DNA of 64,000 nt from an uncultured Mycoplasmatota bacterium (GCA_900546745.1 URDT01000002.1:3990-67989); one strand, 5' to 3'; shown: positions 43,258-53,125, counted from the first letter of the stretch. Notes: generated by a model from the sequence alone, not told the origin. Numbers and translations: made by a program.

Positions 43258-45528
43258 TTATTTGTTAATTTTCTTATTTAAAATTGATAAATCCACAATA
43301 TCTATTTTTCCATCTTTATTTAAATCAGCAGCAATTAACCATTTAGAATCAATAATTCTTTGAATTTCGGTTAGATGTTTATTTAATATTGTTAAATCTA
43401 CGATATCAAAAACGCCATCTCCGTTTATATCTCCTTTTATTATTTCTTCTATTTCTTGTTTTTCTTCAATCCATGTTACTTTTGCTACTATTTCACCAAT
43501 ATTTCCAGCATTATCTCTAATTTTGAATGTATATTCTCCATTTTTAGTAAATATGTATGTTCCATCTGAACCATCAATTATTGTAACATTTTTCTTAGAT
43601 ATATTTTTTAATGTTGCTTTTACTTGAAATTGAGTTTCACCTGTAACATCATATTCTACAGTAGCTGTTGGTATTATTTTATCTATCCATGTTACTTTTG
43701 CTATTAATTCTTTTTCTTCACCATTTACATCTTTATATTTAAATGTGTACATACCATTTTCTGTAAATGTATGGCTGTTTTTTCCAATAGATGTACAACC
43801 ATAGGTAAGTTTTATTTTAGCTTCTACATCTTTGTTTGTTATTGAATTTATTGAATATTCAATTTCAGGTTCTTTAAATTCTTTTGTTGTATCTTCATAG
43901 TAATTAAATCTTGTTCCACTTACATACTTATTTGGTCCTTCATGATTTCCATATGTTTCTGTGGCTTCTATTTTAACAAATCTTGCTGCAACGGACTCAT
44001 CTAATTTGATATATTTCCTATTTGTATCATTTGCTAAAACATTTGAATTTTTAACTAAATTCCATTCGACACCATCTAAACTTGTATAGATTTTTGCTGT
44101 TTTAATTCTACCATTTAATCCAGCCGGATCATATGATATTTGTGATAGGTATTTAGCTTTATTAAAGCTTATCACATATGTTTTATCTTGTGCTACTTCA
44201 CCCCATTTAGTATGCCATGAAGTGAATGGACTTCCATCAATCATGTTTTCAGGAGCAAATCCACCTTGGAATGAACCAGATTGAATATAATTAATATTTT
44301 CTACATAAACGTATTCTAATGTCTTATCATCATTTTTAGTAAAATGATATTCTCTGATTTCTCCATTTAAAGTTGTACCATGTGATTTATATCTTACTTT
44401 AATTTTTTCTTTTGTTTCAAATCTTTGATTGTTATAATCATTCCACGAAATACCATCATTTGAACTATATTCTAAATAATCCGTTTTACCAATAAAAATA
44501 TTTTCATCATCATTCATATTTAATGTTAGATCATCTACTGTTTCTCCATTTGTAATATCTATAGTAAATATTTGACTTGATCCACTAATTTTTACCTTTA
44601 TGTCATCTTTTGAATTAATACTTTTAACTTGCTTTTTTGTTAATGTTATAACATGATTTAAAGTTGCTATCCATGTATTTCCACCATCTAAAGAGTATTG
44701 TACTTGGAAATCATAATTATCATATTTTGAATTCATTACAATTTTATTAGCATTTTCACCATCAAATGAGAATGATGCAAGATCTACTTTACTTGTTCCT
44801 AGTAGAACTTCTGCTATTTCAGCTGTTGCATCAGGTTGTATTGTATCTTTATTTGTTGCTGTTTTTTTAGCATCTGCAGCTATCTTTAGACTTTCTGTTT
44901 TTAACATGTCAATTTCAATTACATCAGTATTATCTAAGTTTGGTTCTATCAATTTTAATAAATCTACCATTGCCATTGGATAATAAGTGTAAGCATCTAT
45001 TATTTTTTTTGCAAGATTTTTCCAATCTGTGCTAGTTTTATTACCAATTTCTTTATAAATTGTAATTAATTTATCGTAATCATCTAAGTTTATATCTAAA
45101 ATAGATAACGATTTATTATAAATTTCTTCTTTTTTATTTAAATCAGAATATGAATTAGCAATCAAATAATAAAAGTAAGATTCTAAATATTTATCATATT
45201 CATTTAATGCTGCTTGTCCAAGTAATTGGTATCCAGCACTATTTCCTGCTTTTGAATCATTAGCTGTTTTAACAGTAAATGATTTATTATTCCAATTAAA
45301 TAATAAACGTACAACATTACCACCATACCATGATGTCGAACTTTTCCCCCATCCGAAGATATTATTTCCTAATGACCAAATTCCTTTTTTATCAGAATTT
45401 AACGAATAATTTAAATATGCTTCATGAGCTGGTTGATATACTCCAACAGATGGAATTCCATGTGTTTTTGCTAAGTTTTGACCTAATCTTGATATATTCC
45501 AACATATACCCCCAGCTTCCATTACCAT
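43258..45528 (-). CDS. C-terminal part of dockerin-bearing NPCBM/transglutaminase-like exoprotein (frameshifted)
   Basis: 756 residues from the first ATG, but the frame is open upstream to about 45590 and joins the gene that ends at 45573 after a one-base shift. Domains: transglutaminase-like core with catalytic Cys in GGICWNIS (about 6-13) and His in PAHEAYLNY; a helical linker; about 400-545 a discoidin/F5/8-type carbohydrate module (APENMIDGSPFTSWHTKWGE, RFVKIEATETYG); two Ig-like repeats (about 560-690, ending V-T-W-I); and a C-terminal dockerin with two calcium loops DINGDGVFDIVDLTILNKHL and DLNKDGKIDIVDLSILNKK. It would dock onto the adjacent cohesin protein. Confidence 0.85.
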   Translation of the reverse strand: MVMEAGGICWNISRLGQNLAKTHGIPSVGVYQPAHEAYLNYSLNSDKKGIWSLGNNIFGWGKSSTSWYGGNVVRLLFNWNNKSFTVKTANDSKAGNSAGYQLLGQAALNEYDKYLESYFYYLIANSYSDLNKKEEIYNKSLSILDINLDDYDKLITIYKEIGNKTSTDWKNLAKKIIDAYTYYPMAMVDLLKLIEPNLDNTDVIEIDMLKTESLKIAADAKKTATNKDTIQPDATAEIAEVLLGTSKVDLASFSFDGENANKIVMNSKYDNYDFQVQYSLDGGNTWIATLNHVITLTKKQVKSINSKDDIKVKISGSSQIFTIDITNGETVDDLTLNMNDDENIFIGKTDYLEYSSNDGISWNDYNNQRFETKEKIKVRYKSHGTTLNGEIREYHFTKNDDKTLEYVYVENINYIQSGSFQGGFAPENMIDGSPFTSWHTKWGEVAQDKTYVISFNKAKYLSQISYDPAGLNGRIKTAKIYTSLDGVEWNLVKNSNVLANDTNRKYIKLDESVAARFVKIEATETYGNHEGPNKYVSGTRFNYYEDTTKEFKEPEIEYSINSITNKDVEAKIKLTYGCTSIGKNSHTFTENGMYTFKYKDVNGEEKELIAKVTWIDKIIPTATVEYDVTGETQFQVKATLKNISKKNVTIIDGSDGTYIFTKNGEYTFKIRDNAGNIGEIVAKVTWIEEKQEIEEIIKGDINGDGVFDIVDLTILNKHLTEIQRIIDSKWLIAADLNKDGKIDIVDLSILNKKINK

Positions 45529-45572
45529 CCATGTTTTTGGAGTTTTTGTTTCATCATCATTTAAGCCATATT

Positions 45573-46883
45573 TTATATTATATTTTCTAATAAGTATTTT
45601 TCATTAAATTGTTTTTCGTTTTCTTTAGAATATAATCTATCTTGATTATAGTTTGGATGAATATAATTCATATAATTATAAGGATTTAAACGTTTATTTA
45701 AGTCTGCATACTTATATTCTGCATATTCTCTCAACCAATTTAATTCATCATTTGCAATAGAATTATTCATTATAAATCTTAATAATTCCATTTCATAATT
45801 TTTAAAATCTTCTTTATATAAAATTAAATTATTATCATAAAGATTTTTTACAAGATCAAATCTTTTGTTTATATCATAGCTTGCCATAGGAGAATTAAAT
45901 GTTAGTGGTGTTGCTGGGAGATCAGAACTATAAGCAAATGCTAAAGCTATTAACATTTTTTTATAAATTAATCCATCTTTATCATCGCCAATGATTTTTT
46001 TATTATTTGTATATAGATTATTTAAGGCAATTAAAAATTTTTCAGAATTATTGATATTTCCAGATTCTATAAACAATTGTAAATTTTGCATATCATTTAG
46101 TAGCCAAGTTAAGGTTTCTTTCATTGTTTTAGTTGAATCATCTTTCACTGCAGTTTGTATGTTCCAATAACCTAATCGATTAACTAACTCTCTTTTGAAA
46201 ACTAACTCAAGATTATCTTTATAATTTTCTTCTACACTATTTTTATTTAAAATATTATCATAATATGAAAGCGGTTCTATTTCATTAAATAGTTCTGTTT
46301 TAATATTGTAATTTTCTTCGACTAATCTAGCATCTGCATAAACAGCATGGTCTACAGCATTTGAGCCGTTTTGATCAGCATATAGTCTTAAATATTTATA
46401 GTCTTTGATATTTAAATCTATCTCAAGTGCATTACTTTGAGATGTCACAGGATCAGATTTATATATTTCTTTCCAATCTTTCCCATCATTAGATACTGAT
46501 ATTTTGAACCAAACATCACCAAGGCCATTTTTTGAACTATCAACACCAAGTTTTGCAACAAATCTTGTATATTTGTTTGAATATGTTGATATATCGTATG
46601 TAAGTTGACTAGTTGCGTGAACTCCCATTCCTTTATTAAAAAATACCTTTTCTCCATCAACTAATAAACTTATTTTATTTCCTTCGATGTTCTTGTCTTT
46701 TTTTATTTCTCCCCAACCTACATAAGACCACTTATTTTCAGTTATATAGTCCATATCAGAAATATAATAATAATTTTTTGTTGGAACATCTATTGCATAA
46801 GATTTTATTGGTAACATTAATTGAACTAATAATAAAAGCATTAGTGCAATTGACATAATTTTAAATTTATCTGTTTTTTTCAT
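45573..46883 (-). CDS. N-terminal part of the same exoprotein: signal peptide and NPCBM domain
   Basis: 436 residues. Signal peptide (SIALMLLLLVQLMLPIKSYA), then an NPCBM/NEW2-type domain (about 38-195: WSYVGWGEIKKDKNIEGNKI, FFNKGMGVHATSQLTYDIS, DGKDWKEIYKSDPVTSQSN, YLRLYADQNGSNAVDHAVYAD), then helical sequence ending LYSKENEKQFNEKYLLENII and a TAA. In the other frame the sequence reads on as KYGLNDDETKTPKTW and MVMEAGGICWN, so the domain order continues seamlessly; a single-base shift near 45580 splits one gene of about 1200 residues. AGGTAAAT precedes the ATG. No functional Cys-His pair lies in this half. Confidence 0.85.
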   Translation of the reverse strand: MKKTDKFKIMSIALMLLLLVQLMLPIKSYAIDVPTKNYYYISDMDYITENKWSYVGWGEIKKDKNIEGNKISLLVDGEKVFFNKGMGVHATSQLTYDISTYSNKYTRFVAKLGVDSSKNGLGDVWFKISVSNDGKDWKEIYKSDPVTSQSNALEIDLNIKDYKYLRLYADQNGSNAVDHAVYADARLVEENYNIKTELFNEIEPLSYYDNILNKNSVEENYKDNLELVFKRELVNRLGYWNIQTAVKDDSTKTMKETLTWLLNDMQNLQLFIESGNINNSEKFLIALNNLYTNNKKIIGDDKDGLIYKKMLIALAFAYSSDLPATPLTFNSPMASYDINKRFDLVKNLYDNNLILYKEDFKNYEMELLRFIMNNSIANDELNWLREYAEYKYADLNKRLNPYNYMNYIHPNYNQDRLYSKENEKQFNEKYLLENII

Positions 46884-47207
46884 ATTTACCTCACATTTTT
46901 TATTAAAAAAGATTAAAAATTATATGGGAAATTATATCCAAAAAATTAATATAGATAATTAATTGGAATACCACTAATTGTCTTTTTAATTTTTGATTTT
47001 AAAACATTTTTATTATGTCTTACAAGAATTTTTTCTAGTGGAACAATTTTATCATTTTTTTTATATTTTTTCAACACTTTTTGTAAAAAATTTCTTTATA
47101 AAAATTTCAAAAAAATATAAAATTCAGGAAAATTCTTTTTTTTAATTTGAGTACCTAAATGAGGGTATAAAATTACTTAATAGTTATAAAAGCATTTAAT
47201 ATAAACA

Positions 47208-47260
47208 AAAATGAGAGCTTTCGCTCTCTTCAGGGTGAAAAAGAATACCCTATTTTTTTG
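47208..47260. terminator. Back-to-back terminators left of the integrated element
   Basis: Stem GAGAGC (47213-47218)/GCTCTC (47223-47228), loop TTTC on the plus strand (GAAA on the minus), with an A-run on the left that is a T-run on the minus strand. Next to it AGGGT-GAAAAAGAAT-ACCCT then ATTTTTTTG on the plus strand. A related stem-loop lies at the other end of the element (58915). Confidence 0.65.
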
Positions 47261-47341
47261 TCATATTTTTCATTATTATTGATTTATCACTTGCTATATT
47301 TCTCGTAAATAGCCATATTTTACCTATTTTGCTCTATGTAG

Positions 47342-47365
47342 TTGTTCCCCATTTGTTCCCAAGAA
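47342..47365 (+). repeat. Left direct repeat of the integrated element (candidate attL)
   Basis: TTGTTCCC-CAT-TTGTTCCC-AAGAA; 21 of 24 bases match the repeat at 58837-58860 in the same orientation. Each copy itself contains two TTGTTCCC units. Confidence 0.65.
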
Positions 47366-47402
47366 AAAATAGAACTCATTTTTAAGTTCTACTTTATCTA
47401 CA

Positions 47403-49943
47403 TCATGAATCCCTTCTATTCGCCAAAAATTCCAATAATCTTAATGCCTCATTTAATTTTAATTCATAATCACTGCCAAATAAATATTTTGCCCAGATAA
47501 TATCTATATTTCTTATTTTAGGATTTTTTAAATCTAAAAACTCTATATTTGATTTTTCATTATTAATTTCTTCTATCATGTTAGAATTAATTTTATTTAT
47601 TTTTGGAACAAAAGTTTTTTTAATATCATTTACTTCCATTTTTCTCATTCCTTCTTGATCTTTTGAAGAAACTTCACATAATAATTGATAAAAAATTGTG
47701 GTCATCCAACTTGATAATACCAAAGCTGAATTGTAGTCTTGCATAGAGCACACTACAAAGTTTGTTGAAACAAAAGATGTTTCATTTGTTAAATATACTT
47801 TTCCAGATTTTCTAATTGCACGAGGAATTAAAACAGAATTTGCAGATACTGCATTTCTACTTTCACTATTAAGAATAGCTATTAATTCTTCATAACTTTT
47901 TTGGGTTCTTTGTTGTCTTCCTTCCCTAGCTGGCAAAGATAAATATAAATTTACTATTTCAGAAGTTATTTGTGGTTCGTTATTTGAAATATTATAAAAC
48001 TTTGAATCACCATTAGTTATTTCATAATTATCCATAAAAGCATTTCTAATACCTATAGATGTATTTACCCCAAGATTTGAAACTGAGCTCCAAAAGTCAT
48101 CTCTTGAGTCAATAAACAACAAATCACTTCCTCCTGAATTTCCAGCTTGACCTCTTCTAAAAATTGTATTTGATTCTTCAAACATCTCAAGTTTATCAGA
48201 AGTTTCTATGTTCTCTTTAACATATTCTATTGATTCTATCATTTCATTATTAAGTTGTCTCCATCCATCATCTATAGAATTCTCTAATTCATCTTTGCTA
48301 ACCTTTTTACACATTATACCTGGCATATATGACTTAAACTCATTATCAAATTCATTTTTTAAAACATTTTCAAATAAATGTATATCAATGTCTGGTATAT
48401 TATCATAACTTGATATTATTTCAATCTCATTATTATCTTGTTTTGAACTTCCCACTAAAACACATGTGTCCATCATAACATCATTAAATATTCCCTGTCC
48501 TGGATACATGAATACCTTTTTTAGTCCAAAATTATTTAATAAATATTTTCGTATTGCCTTTGCTTCTTCACCTCTAGCCATTAAATGTGTTTTTGGAAAA
48601 ACACAGGCAATAATTGTTCCTGTAGAAACCAAAGTATTTATTAACTCTAAAAACACACCTTCTAATGACATTTGTCCAACATTTAAAATTGCTCTACTAC
48701 CTTTAATTTCCTCTATAGCTGAATATAATATATTTTTCCTGTCTACACAATTAATCCCCGCTACGAATGGTGGATTCATTAAAATAATATCTATAGTATT
48801 AAAAAATTTTCTTTCGAAATTTGCTATATTTCTATTATATATTTTAGGTGAGTTTTCTTTATTAATAATATTTGCATATTTTAATCCCAATCTTAAAGAA
48901 AGTAATTCTAATAATTTTATATTTACATCATTTACTATTATTTGATTAGGCTTTAAAGAAAAAATATCAATTGCTGAGCTTATTAAGTTTCCACTTCCAG
49001 CAGCTGGATCACAAATTATATTATCATTCTTGTCAGTCATTGATTTTGCAAGTACTGACACCAATCTTCCTAATTCCAAGTCCGTAGGAACTTCCCCATA
49101 GTGTTCACGACCAGTTGATACAATTTGATGTAATATATCAGCTATTGTATCACCATTTATATTTGTCTTTCCAAGTTCATATAAATCTATTAAAACATTA
49201 TTTGGTATTTGAACATCAGGGGCAAAATTATCTGAATCATAAGAAAATATATCTTTAAAATTAACTCTTGATGCTTCATTACATATTCTAGAGATATTAT
49301 TGTTGAATACCCTAATATCATGCAAATCATTTCTTCTAATAAAATCAAATGAGCCTCTAATATATTCATAGAGCATCAGTGCAAGTGAAGATTTCCATTC
49401 TTTATGTTTTTCCTTTACTGAAGTTGCAATATTTGCAAATTCATCAAATGTAATTAAATAATCATAACTATCATTAAAAAAACTTTGTAATTTTTCGATA
49501 TAAAAATCTGTTAATAAATCTATAAATTCTTCTTCTGTTGTATCTTTAAACAAAGCAATCTTACATAGACCTGGCTTCAATATTTGTTGAAAAACTTTTT
49601 CTTTAGAAGGATCATATCTTAGTAAATATGCATATTCTAAATTTGTAATAATATAAAAAGGTTTTTCAGTAATTCCACTATTCATTTGAACGTAAGACAT
49701 TGCTTGATATTGATATCTAGCACTGTTAACATCAGCTGGTGTTCTTTTAACTTCAACTACACATGCATACTTCCCAGTTGACTTATTTTTAATTACAAAA
49801 TCCATCTCTAGACTTCCCGTATATTGATGGTGTATTACTTCATATTGACTATCCATTTTTAAATTCTTAATTGCTCTATTAAGAGCTTTTTCACAAATTG
49901 GATGAAATCTTCTTACTTCAGAATCTGAATATGATATCCACAT
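47403..49943 (-). CDS. Single-chain restriction-modification enzyme (nuclease-N6A methylase-specificity fusion, type IIG-like)
   Basis: 846 residues. An N-terminal PD-(D/E)xK-type nuclease segment (1-130) has Asp48 in GSLEMDFVI and Glu64-Lys66 in CVVEVKRT. A helical spacer follows. The gamma-class N6-adenine methylase has DPAAGSGNL (312-320, SAM site) and NPPF (390-393, catalytic). From about 560 come target-recognition-type sequences. This is the layout of type IIG (R-M-S) enzymes such as BcgI-like and Mme-type proteins; cleavage activity is predicted, not shown. Starts one base after the C5-methylase stop, GAGGAGG before it; third gene of the operon. Cargo of the mobile element. Confidence 0.85.
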   Translation of the reverse strand: MWISYSDSEVRRFHPICEKALNRAIKNLKMDSQYEVIHHQYTGSLEMDFVIKNKSTGKYACVVEVKRTPADVNSARYQYQAMSYVQMNSGITEKPFYIITNLEYAYLLRYDPSKEKVFQQILKPGLCKIALFKDTTEEEFIDLLTDFYIEKLQSFFNDSYDYLITFDEFANIATSVKEKHKEWKSSLALMLYEYIRGSFDFIRRNDLHDIRVFNNNISRICNEASRVNFKDIFSYDSDNFAPDVQIPNNVLIDLYELGKTNINGDTIADILHQIVSTGREHYGEVPTDLELGRLVSVLAKSMTDKNDNIICDPAAGSGNLISSAIDIFSLKPNQIIVNDVNIKLLELLSLRLGLKYANIINKENSPKIYNRNIANFERKFFNTIDIILMNPPFVAGINCVDRKNILYSAIEEIKGSRAILNVGQMSLEGVFLELINTLVSTGTIIACVFPKTHLMARGEEAKAIRKYLLNNFGLKKVFMYPGQGIFNDVMMDTCVLVGSSKQDNNEIEIISSYDNIPDIDIHLFENVLKNEFDNEFKSYMPGIMCKKVSKDELENSIDDGWRQLNNEMIESIEYVKENIETSDKLEMFEESNTIFRRGQAGNSGGSDLLFIDSRDDFWSSVSNLGVNTSIGIRNAFMDNYEITNGDSKFYNISNNEPQITSEIVNLYLSLPAREGRQQRTQKSYEELIAILNSESRNAVSANSVLIPRAIRKSGKVYLTNETSFVSTNFVVCSMQDYNSALVLSSWMTTIFYQLLCEVSSKDQEGMRKMEVNDIKKTFVPKINKINSNMIEEINNEKSNIEFLDLKNPKIRNIDIIWAKYLFGSDYELKLNEALRLLEFLANRRDS

Positions 49944-49944
49944 A

Positions 49945-51033
49945 TTAATCCTCCTCTACATATTTTTTTAATTGTTCAGCAATTATATTAGCCAATAATG
50001 GTGGAACAGCATTGCCAACAATTAAATTTTTTCCCTGTTTACTACTTGAAACTAATACATAATCTGGGAATGATTGTAACCTTAATGCCTCTCTTACTGT
50101 TATTAATCTATTTTCCTTATAATGTATATTGCATCCAACATTAGGTCTATTAAAATAAGTATTTATTGTGTAAGATGGCAATTTAGGGTCTAATCTACCG
50201 TAACAAGTTGTATGTCCACCACTTTTTTGTAATCTTCTAATTCTTTGAGAATTTATATTTGATGGAATATCCATATAATTTCCACCTGGTTTAACGCTAT
50301 TTACTATTATTTTATCTAGCTCACTCATTTGTGGCATTATATGATCTGTAACTACTTTATTGTTATTTCTCACCAATTTTTGATAATCATTTTTCGGTTT
50401 ATATTTATATTCAATTTTTCCATCAATAATATTTGGTAAATCCTCTAATGCATCCTCCACACTAACATATTTTTTTAATCCATTAGTTCCATCTTCGTTA
50501 TGAGTTGGTGATGGGAATTCGAAAGAATCATTCATCAATCCTACAATAATAACCCTTTTCCTTCTTTGTGGAACTCCATAATCAGCCGCATTTAATACCT
50601 TAGTATTAATTACATACCCAATTTTTCTAAATTCATTTTTTAGTAAATCTAAAATTTTTTCTCCTGCACTATTTTTAGCAGAAAGAATACCAGTAACGTT
50701 TTCAAACACAAATGCTTTAGGTTTGATTTTATTAATTATTTTTAAATATCTCCAAACCAATTGACCTCTAGCATCTTCAACATTCCTTTTACCTGCTAAT
50801 GAAAAAGATTGGCAAGGCGGACCTCCAATTACAATATCACCATTTGGTATTTCATTTAAATCTATTTTGTTTATATCACCTAATATAATATGATTTCCAA
50901 TATTTTTTTTATAAGTTTCTACCGCATTTTTTTCATTATCTATAGCCCAAATGATATCATATCCAGCTTGCTTAAATCCTAAATCTAAACCGCCACCACC
51001 TGAGAATAAACTGACAACTTTATTTTTAGACAT
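49945..51033 (-). CDS. DNA (cytosine-5) methyltransferase
   Basis: 362 residues. Motif I VVSLFSGGGGLDLGF (Phe at 10), motif IV GGPPCQSFSLAG (catalytic Cys74), motif VI FENVTG (111-115), motif VIII QRRKR (about 157) and motif IX/X near the C-terminus (RRLQKSGGHTTCYGR, GNAVPPLLANIIAEQLKKY). Complete and active-looking. It methylates cytosine in an unknown sequence. Start overlaps the N6A-methylase stop by eight bases (GGAGG upstream) and the fusion enzyme follows, so all three are translated from one message. Two different base-specific methylases with one nuclease is an uncommon arrangement. Confidence 0.95.
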   Translation of the reverse strand: MSKNKVVSLFSGGGGLDLGFKQAGYDIIWAIDNEKNAVETYKKNIGNHIILGDINKIDLNEIPNGDIVIGGPPCQSFSLAGKRNVEDARGQLVWRYLKIINKIKPKAFVFENVTGILSAKNSAGEKILDLLKNEFRKIGYVINTKVLNAADYGVPQRRKRVIIVGLMNDSFEFPSPTHNEDGTNGLKKYVSVEDALEDLPNIIDGKIEYKYKPKNDYQKLVRNNNKVVTDHIMPQMSELDKIIVNSVKPGGNYMDIPSNINSQRIRRLQKSGGHTTCYGRLDPKLPSYTINTYFNRPNVGCNIHYKENRLITVREALRLQSFPDYVLVSSSKQGKNLIVGNAVPPLLANIIAEQLKKYVEED

Positions 51034-52462
51034 CTTGGGCCTCCAATCTATTTGCTTTTATTAAATTATATATTTCTATTATTTTTTCAAATTCCATATT
51101 CATATATTTACTTAATATAAATGAAATTTTTTCAATGCCATTTTTTTCTTTTCCGTTCATTATATTTTCAGAAAGTTCAATTAATTTTTTCTTATCACTA
51201 TTCGTAATTATTAATGGATTCACAATATTTAAATTATTAAAATCGTATTTTTGAATCTTTAATAACCCATTACCATATTTTTTACCTGTCTTTTCAAGTT
51301 GATAATAAATATAATAATTATTTAAAAGTGCAAAAGCTAACTTTTCATCAATATTACAATTTATTATATAAAAATTATCTCTAACTATTTCAAAGTTTTT
51401 ATTATATATAAATCTAATATCATTTCTAATAAAATAATTAAATATTATTCCAGTACAATTAAATGTTTTTATTTGATACCATTTTTTATTATTTTTAATT
51501 TTATTATAAAGAGTTTTCGGTTTACCTTCTTTAAGTATTCTATTTTTAACATTTAATAAATATTTACTACATTTTTTTTCATTATCTACGATCAAAATAT
51601 TATCATATTTAGAATTATTGGTCGTATATCCCAATATTTGTTTAGGTGTTGAAATAATTTTTTTTAAGTTTTCTTCATTCTTAATAGAAGGATTTATGAA
51701 CGCATCATTATATCCAGTTGTTATACCTCTTTTAATTTTAAAAACATTATCAAACTTAACACAGCTTCCAGATAAATCCTGATATTCAATGTTATCCTTA
51801 TAATAAATTCTGTTATTTTTGAAAACTACATTATATGCTTTATATTCATTTTTATCATTTAAGTTCTTTTTTAATCTCATTATTACAACATCAGTTAAAA
51901 CATTATCTTCAAATACATCTCCATGAACATTAATAATTTCTTCAATTCTGCACGTGTTATTTATTTCCTTTATAAATTTTTTACCAGAACTACTTTTTTG
52001 CCAACTTCCAGGAAATATAACAACTAATTGTCCGTTCTTTTTTAAGAGATTAATGCTTTTAACAATGAAATACATATACATATTGGCATTTTTAGGTAAA
52101 TTTGAAAATATAGTTTTCTTTTGCATTAATGCTTTATTAATTCCATATTCTTGCAAATCATTTATTTTTTCATGTCTAATATATGGGGGATTCATAATTA
52201 TCAAATCAAATTTTCTGTTAAATCCTTTTTTTAAAAAATCATAGCAATATAAATTATCATATTTTGAAGATATTCTATTATATAATTTAGGATCCAACTC
52301 ACAACCGCATATATTTCTATAACCTTTTTTATATAGTTCTTCTATAAAAACACCTGCTCCAAAACATGGATCTAATATATAATCATCAGGTCTAATTTCA
52401 CATAATGATATCATAAATTGTGCAACACTGTTCTTTGTAAAAACTTGTCCTAAATCAGTCAT
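51026..52462 (-). CDS. N6-adenine DNA methyltransferase (TaqI/Eco57I-type)
   Basis: 478 residues. Start MTDLGQVFTKNSVAQFMISL (conserved G-Q-x-[FY]-T-P/K-x-x-V/I-A). SAM motif I DPCFGAGVF (31-39), acid CELDP (54-58), catalytic NPPYIRHE (91-98), then a long target-recognition half (about 200-478). Class gamma, same type as TaqI. First gene of the restriction-modification operon (AGGTG upstream); it lies divergent from the 107-residue gene, with a 160-base intergenic region containing the promoter. It likely protects host DNA together with the C5-methylase. Confidence 0.9.
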   Translation of the reverse strand: MTDLGQVFTKNSVAQFMISLCEIRPDDYILDPCFGAGVFIEELYKKGYRNICGCELDPKLYNRISSKYDNLYCYDFLKKGFNRKFDLIIMNPPYIRHEKINDLQEYGINKALMQKKTIFSNLPKNANMYMYFIVKSINLLKKNGQLVVIFPGSWQKSSSGKKFIKEINNTCRIEEIINVHGDVFEDNVLTDVVIMRLKKNLNDKNEYKAYNVVFKNNRIYYKDNIEYQDLSGSCVKFDNVFKIKRGITTGYNDAFINPSIKNEENLKKIISTPKQILGYTTNNSKYDNILIVDNEKKCSKYLLNVKNRILKEGKPKTLYNKIKNNKKWYQIKTFNCTGIIFNYFIRNDIRFIYNKNFEIVRDNFYIINCNIDEKLAFALLNNYYIYYQLEKTGKKYGNGLLKIQKYDFNNLNIVNPLIITNSDKKKLIELSENIMNGKEKNGIEKISFILSKYMNMEFEKIIEIYNLIKANRLEAQDV

Positions 52463-52622
52463 ATGAAATTACACCTCCAATACTATAATCTCCCTTATAT
52501 AATTATACCATAATCATTACAAAAATTCCTTTGAATTAAGTAAAAATACAAATAATAATATTAATATTGTAATTATTTGACTTATTTTTTGTTTAGAGTG
52601 ATTAATACATACGGAGGTGTTT

Positions 52623-52946
52623 ATGTTAAGGAAATGTACTGATGAAGATATAAGCGATGAAGAATGCGAAAAGGTTATTGATCCCTTTTATGAAAACTAT
52701 GATAGTTATTTGAAAGAATATGTTATTCCTGAAGTTATAGCATTTTATATTGCTAGTTCTTTCTATAGAAATGCTATGTGGGAAGCAACTTTCAAACAAC
52801 ATTTTAATTCTGCTTTTGATACATTTAATTTGATGTGTAGAAATTATAAAAAAATGAAAGCTGAAGTTATTAAGCTACTCAGATTAAAATATTCTTTAGA
52901 AATAATAAGTGAGGATCCCTTGAACTTCAAAATAATTGAGTATTAG
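52623..52946 (+). CDS. Unknown 107-residue protein of the element
   Basis: 107 residues from ATG 52623 (GGAGGTG seven bases upstream; a GTG two codons earlier lies inside the site). Acidic N-terminus (MLRKCTDEDISDEECEKVID), mostly helical, no signal or membrane segment, Cys at positions 5 and 15. No family recognised. It is alone on the plus strand, divergent from the restriction-modification operon and ahead of the repeat-rich segment and replication gene. Confidence 0.7.
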   Translation: MLRKCTDEDISDEECEKVIDPFYENYDSYLKEYVIPEVIAFYIASSFYRNAMWEATFKQHFNSAFDTFNLMCRNYKKMKAEVIKLLRLKYSLEIISEDPLNFKIIEY

Positions 52947-52984
52947 TGATTGCTAATGCTTTTTTATTGTAGTAGTAATAATAC

Positions 52985-53125
52985 AATAAAAATATATATT
53001 CTTTTCTTATTCTTATTCTTTCCTTATCCTTATTCTTATCCTAGGAGGTCATTGATTATTATTTGATTTCAATTTGATTATATTTTGATTTTTGTTTGAT
53101 TTGATTTTGATTCTATTTTGTTTCA
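52985..53125. repeat. Repeat-rich segment, iteron-like, downstream of the replication gene
   Basis: First a run of TTCTTATTC/CTTATCC units (about 53000-53042), then at least six TTTGATT or ATTTTGATT units on the plus strand (53050-53120). Such short repeats near a replication protein suggest an origin (iterons) of an integrated replicon, but spacing is irregular and no AT-rich melting element was checked. Otherwise, 52947-53238 holds no gene. Confidence 0.5.

Larger units (their letters stand above)
46884..47402. other. Intergenic region left of the integrated element
   Basis: 519 bases without a gene. It holds a possible minus-strand promoter for the NPCBM gene (TTGAAA 47074-47069, 17-base spacer, TAAAAT 47051-47046), a terminator pair near 47210-47260 and the left direct repeat (47342-47365). 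No other open frame with a ribosome binding site was seen. Confidence 0.5.

Noticed and set aside
45573..45600. Programmed -1 frameshift between the two exoprotein halves
   Set aside because: No slippery heptamer with a downstream hairpin was found; a simple indel explains the split more simply.
47403..49943. BREX PglX or type I HsdM
   Set aside because: No adjacent pglZ, brxC or hsdR/hsdS; the N-terminal D-(x15)-E-x-K nuclease segment in the same chain fits a type IIG-like enzyme better.
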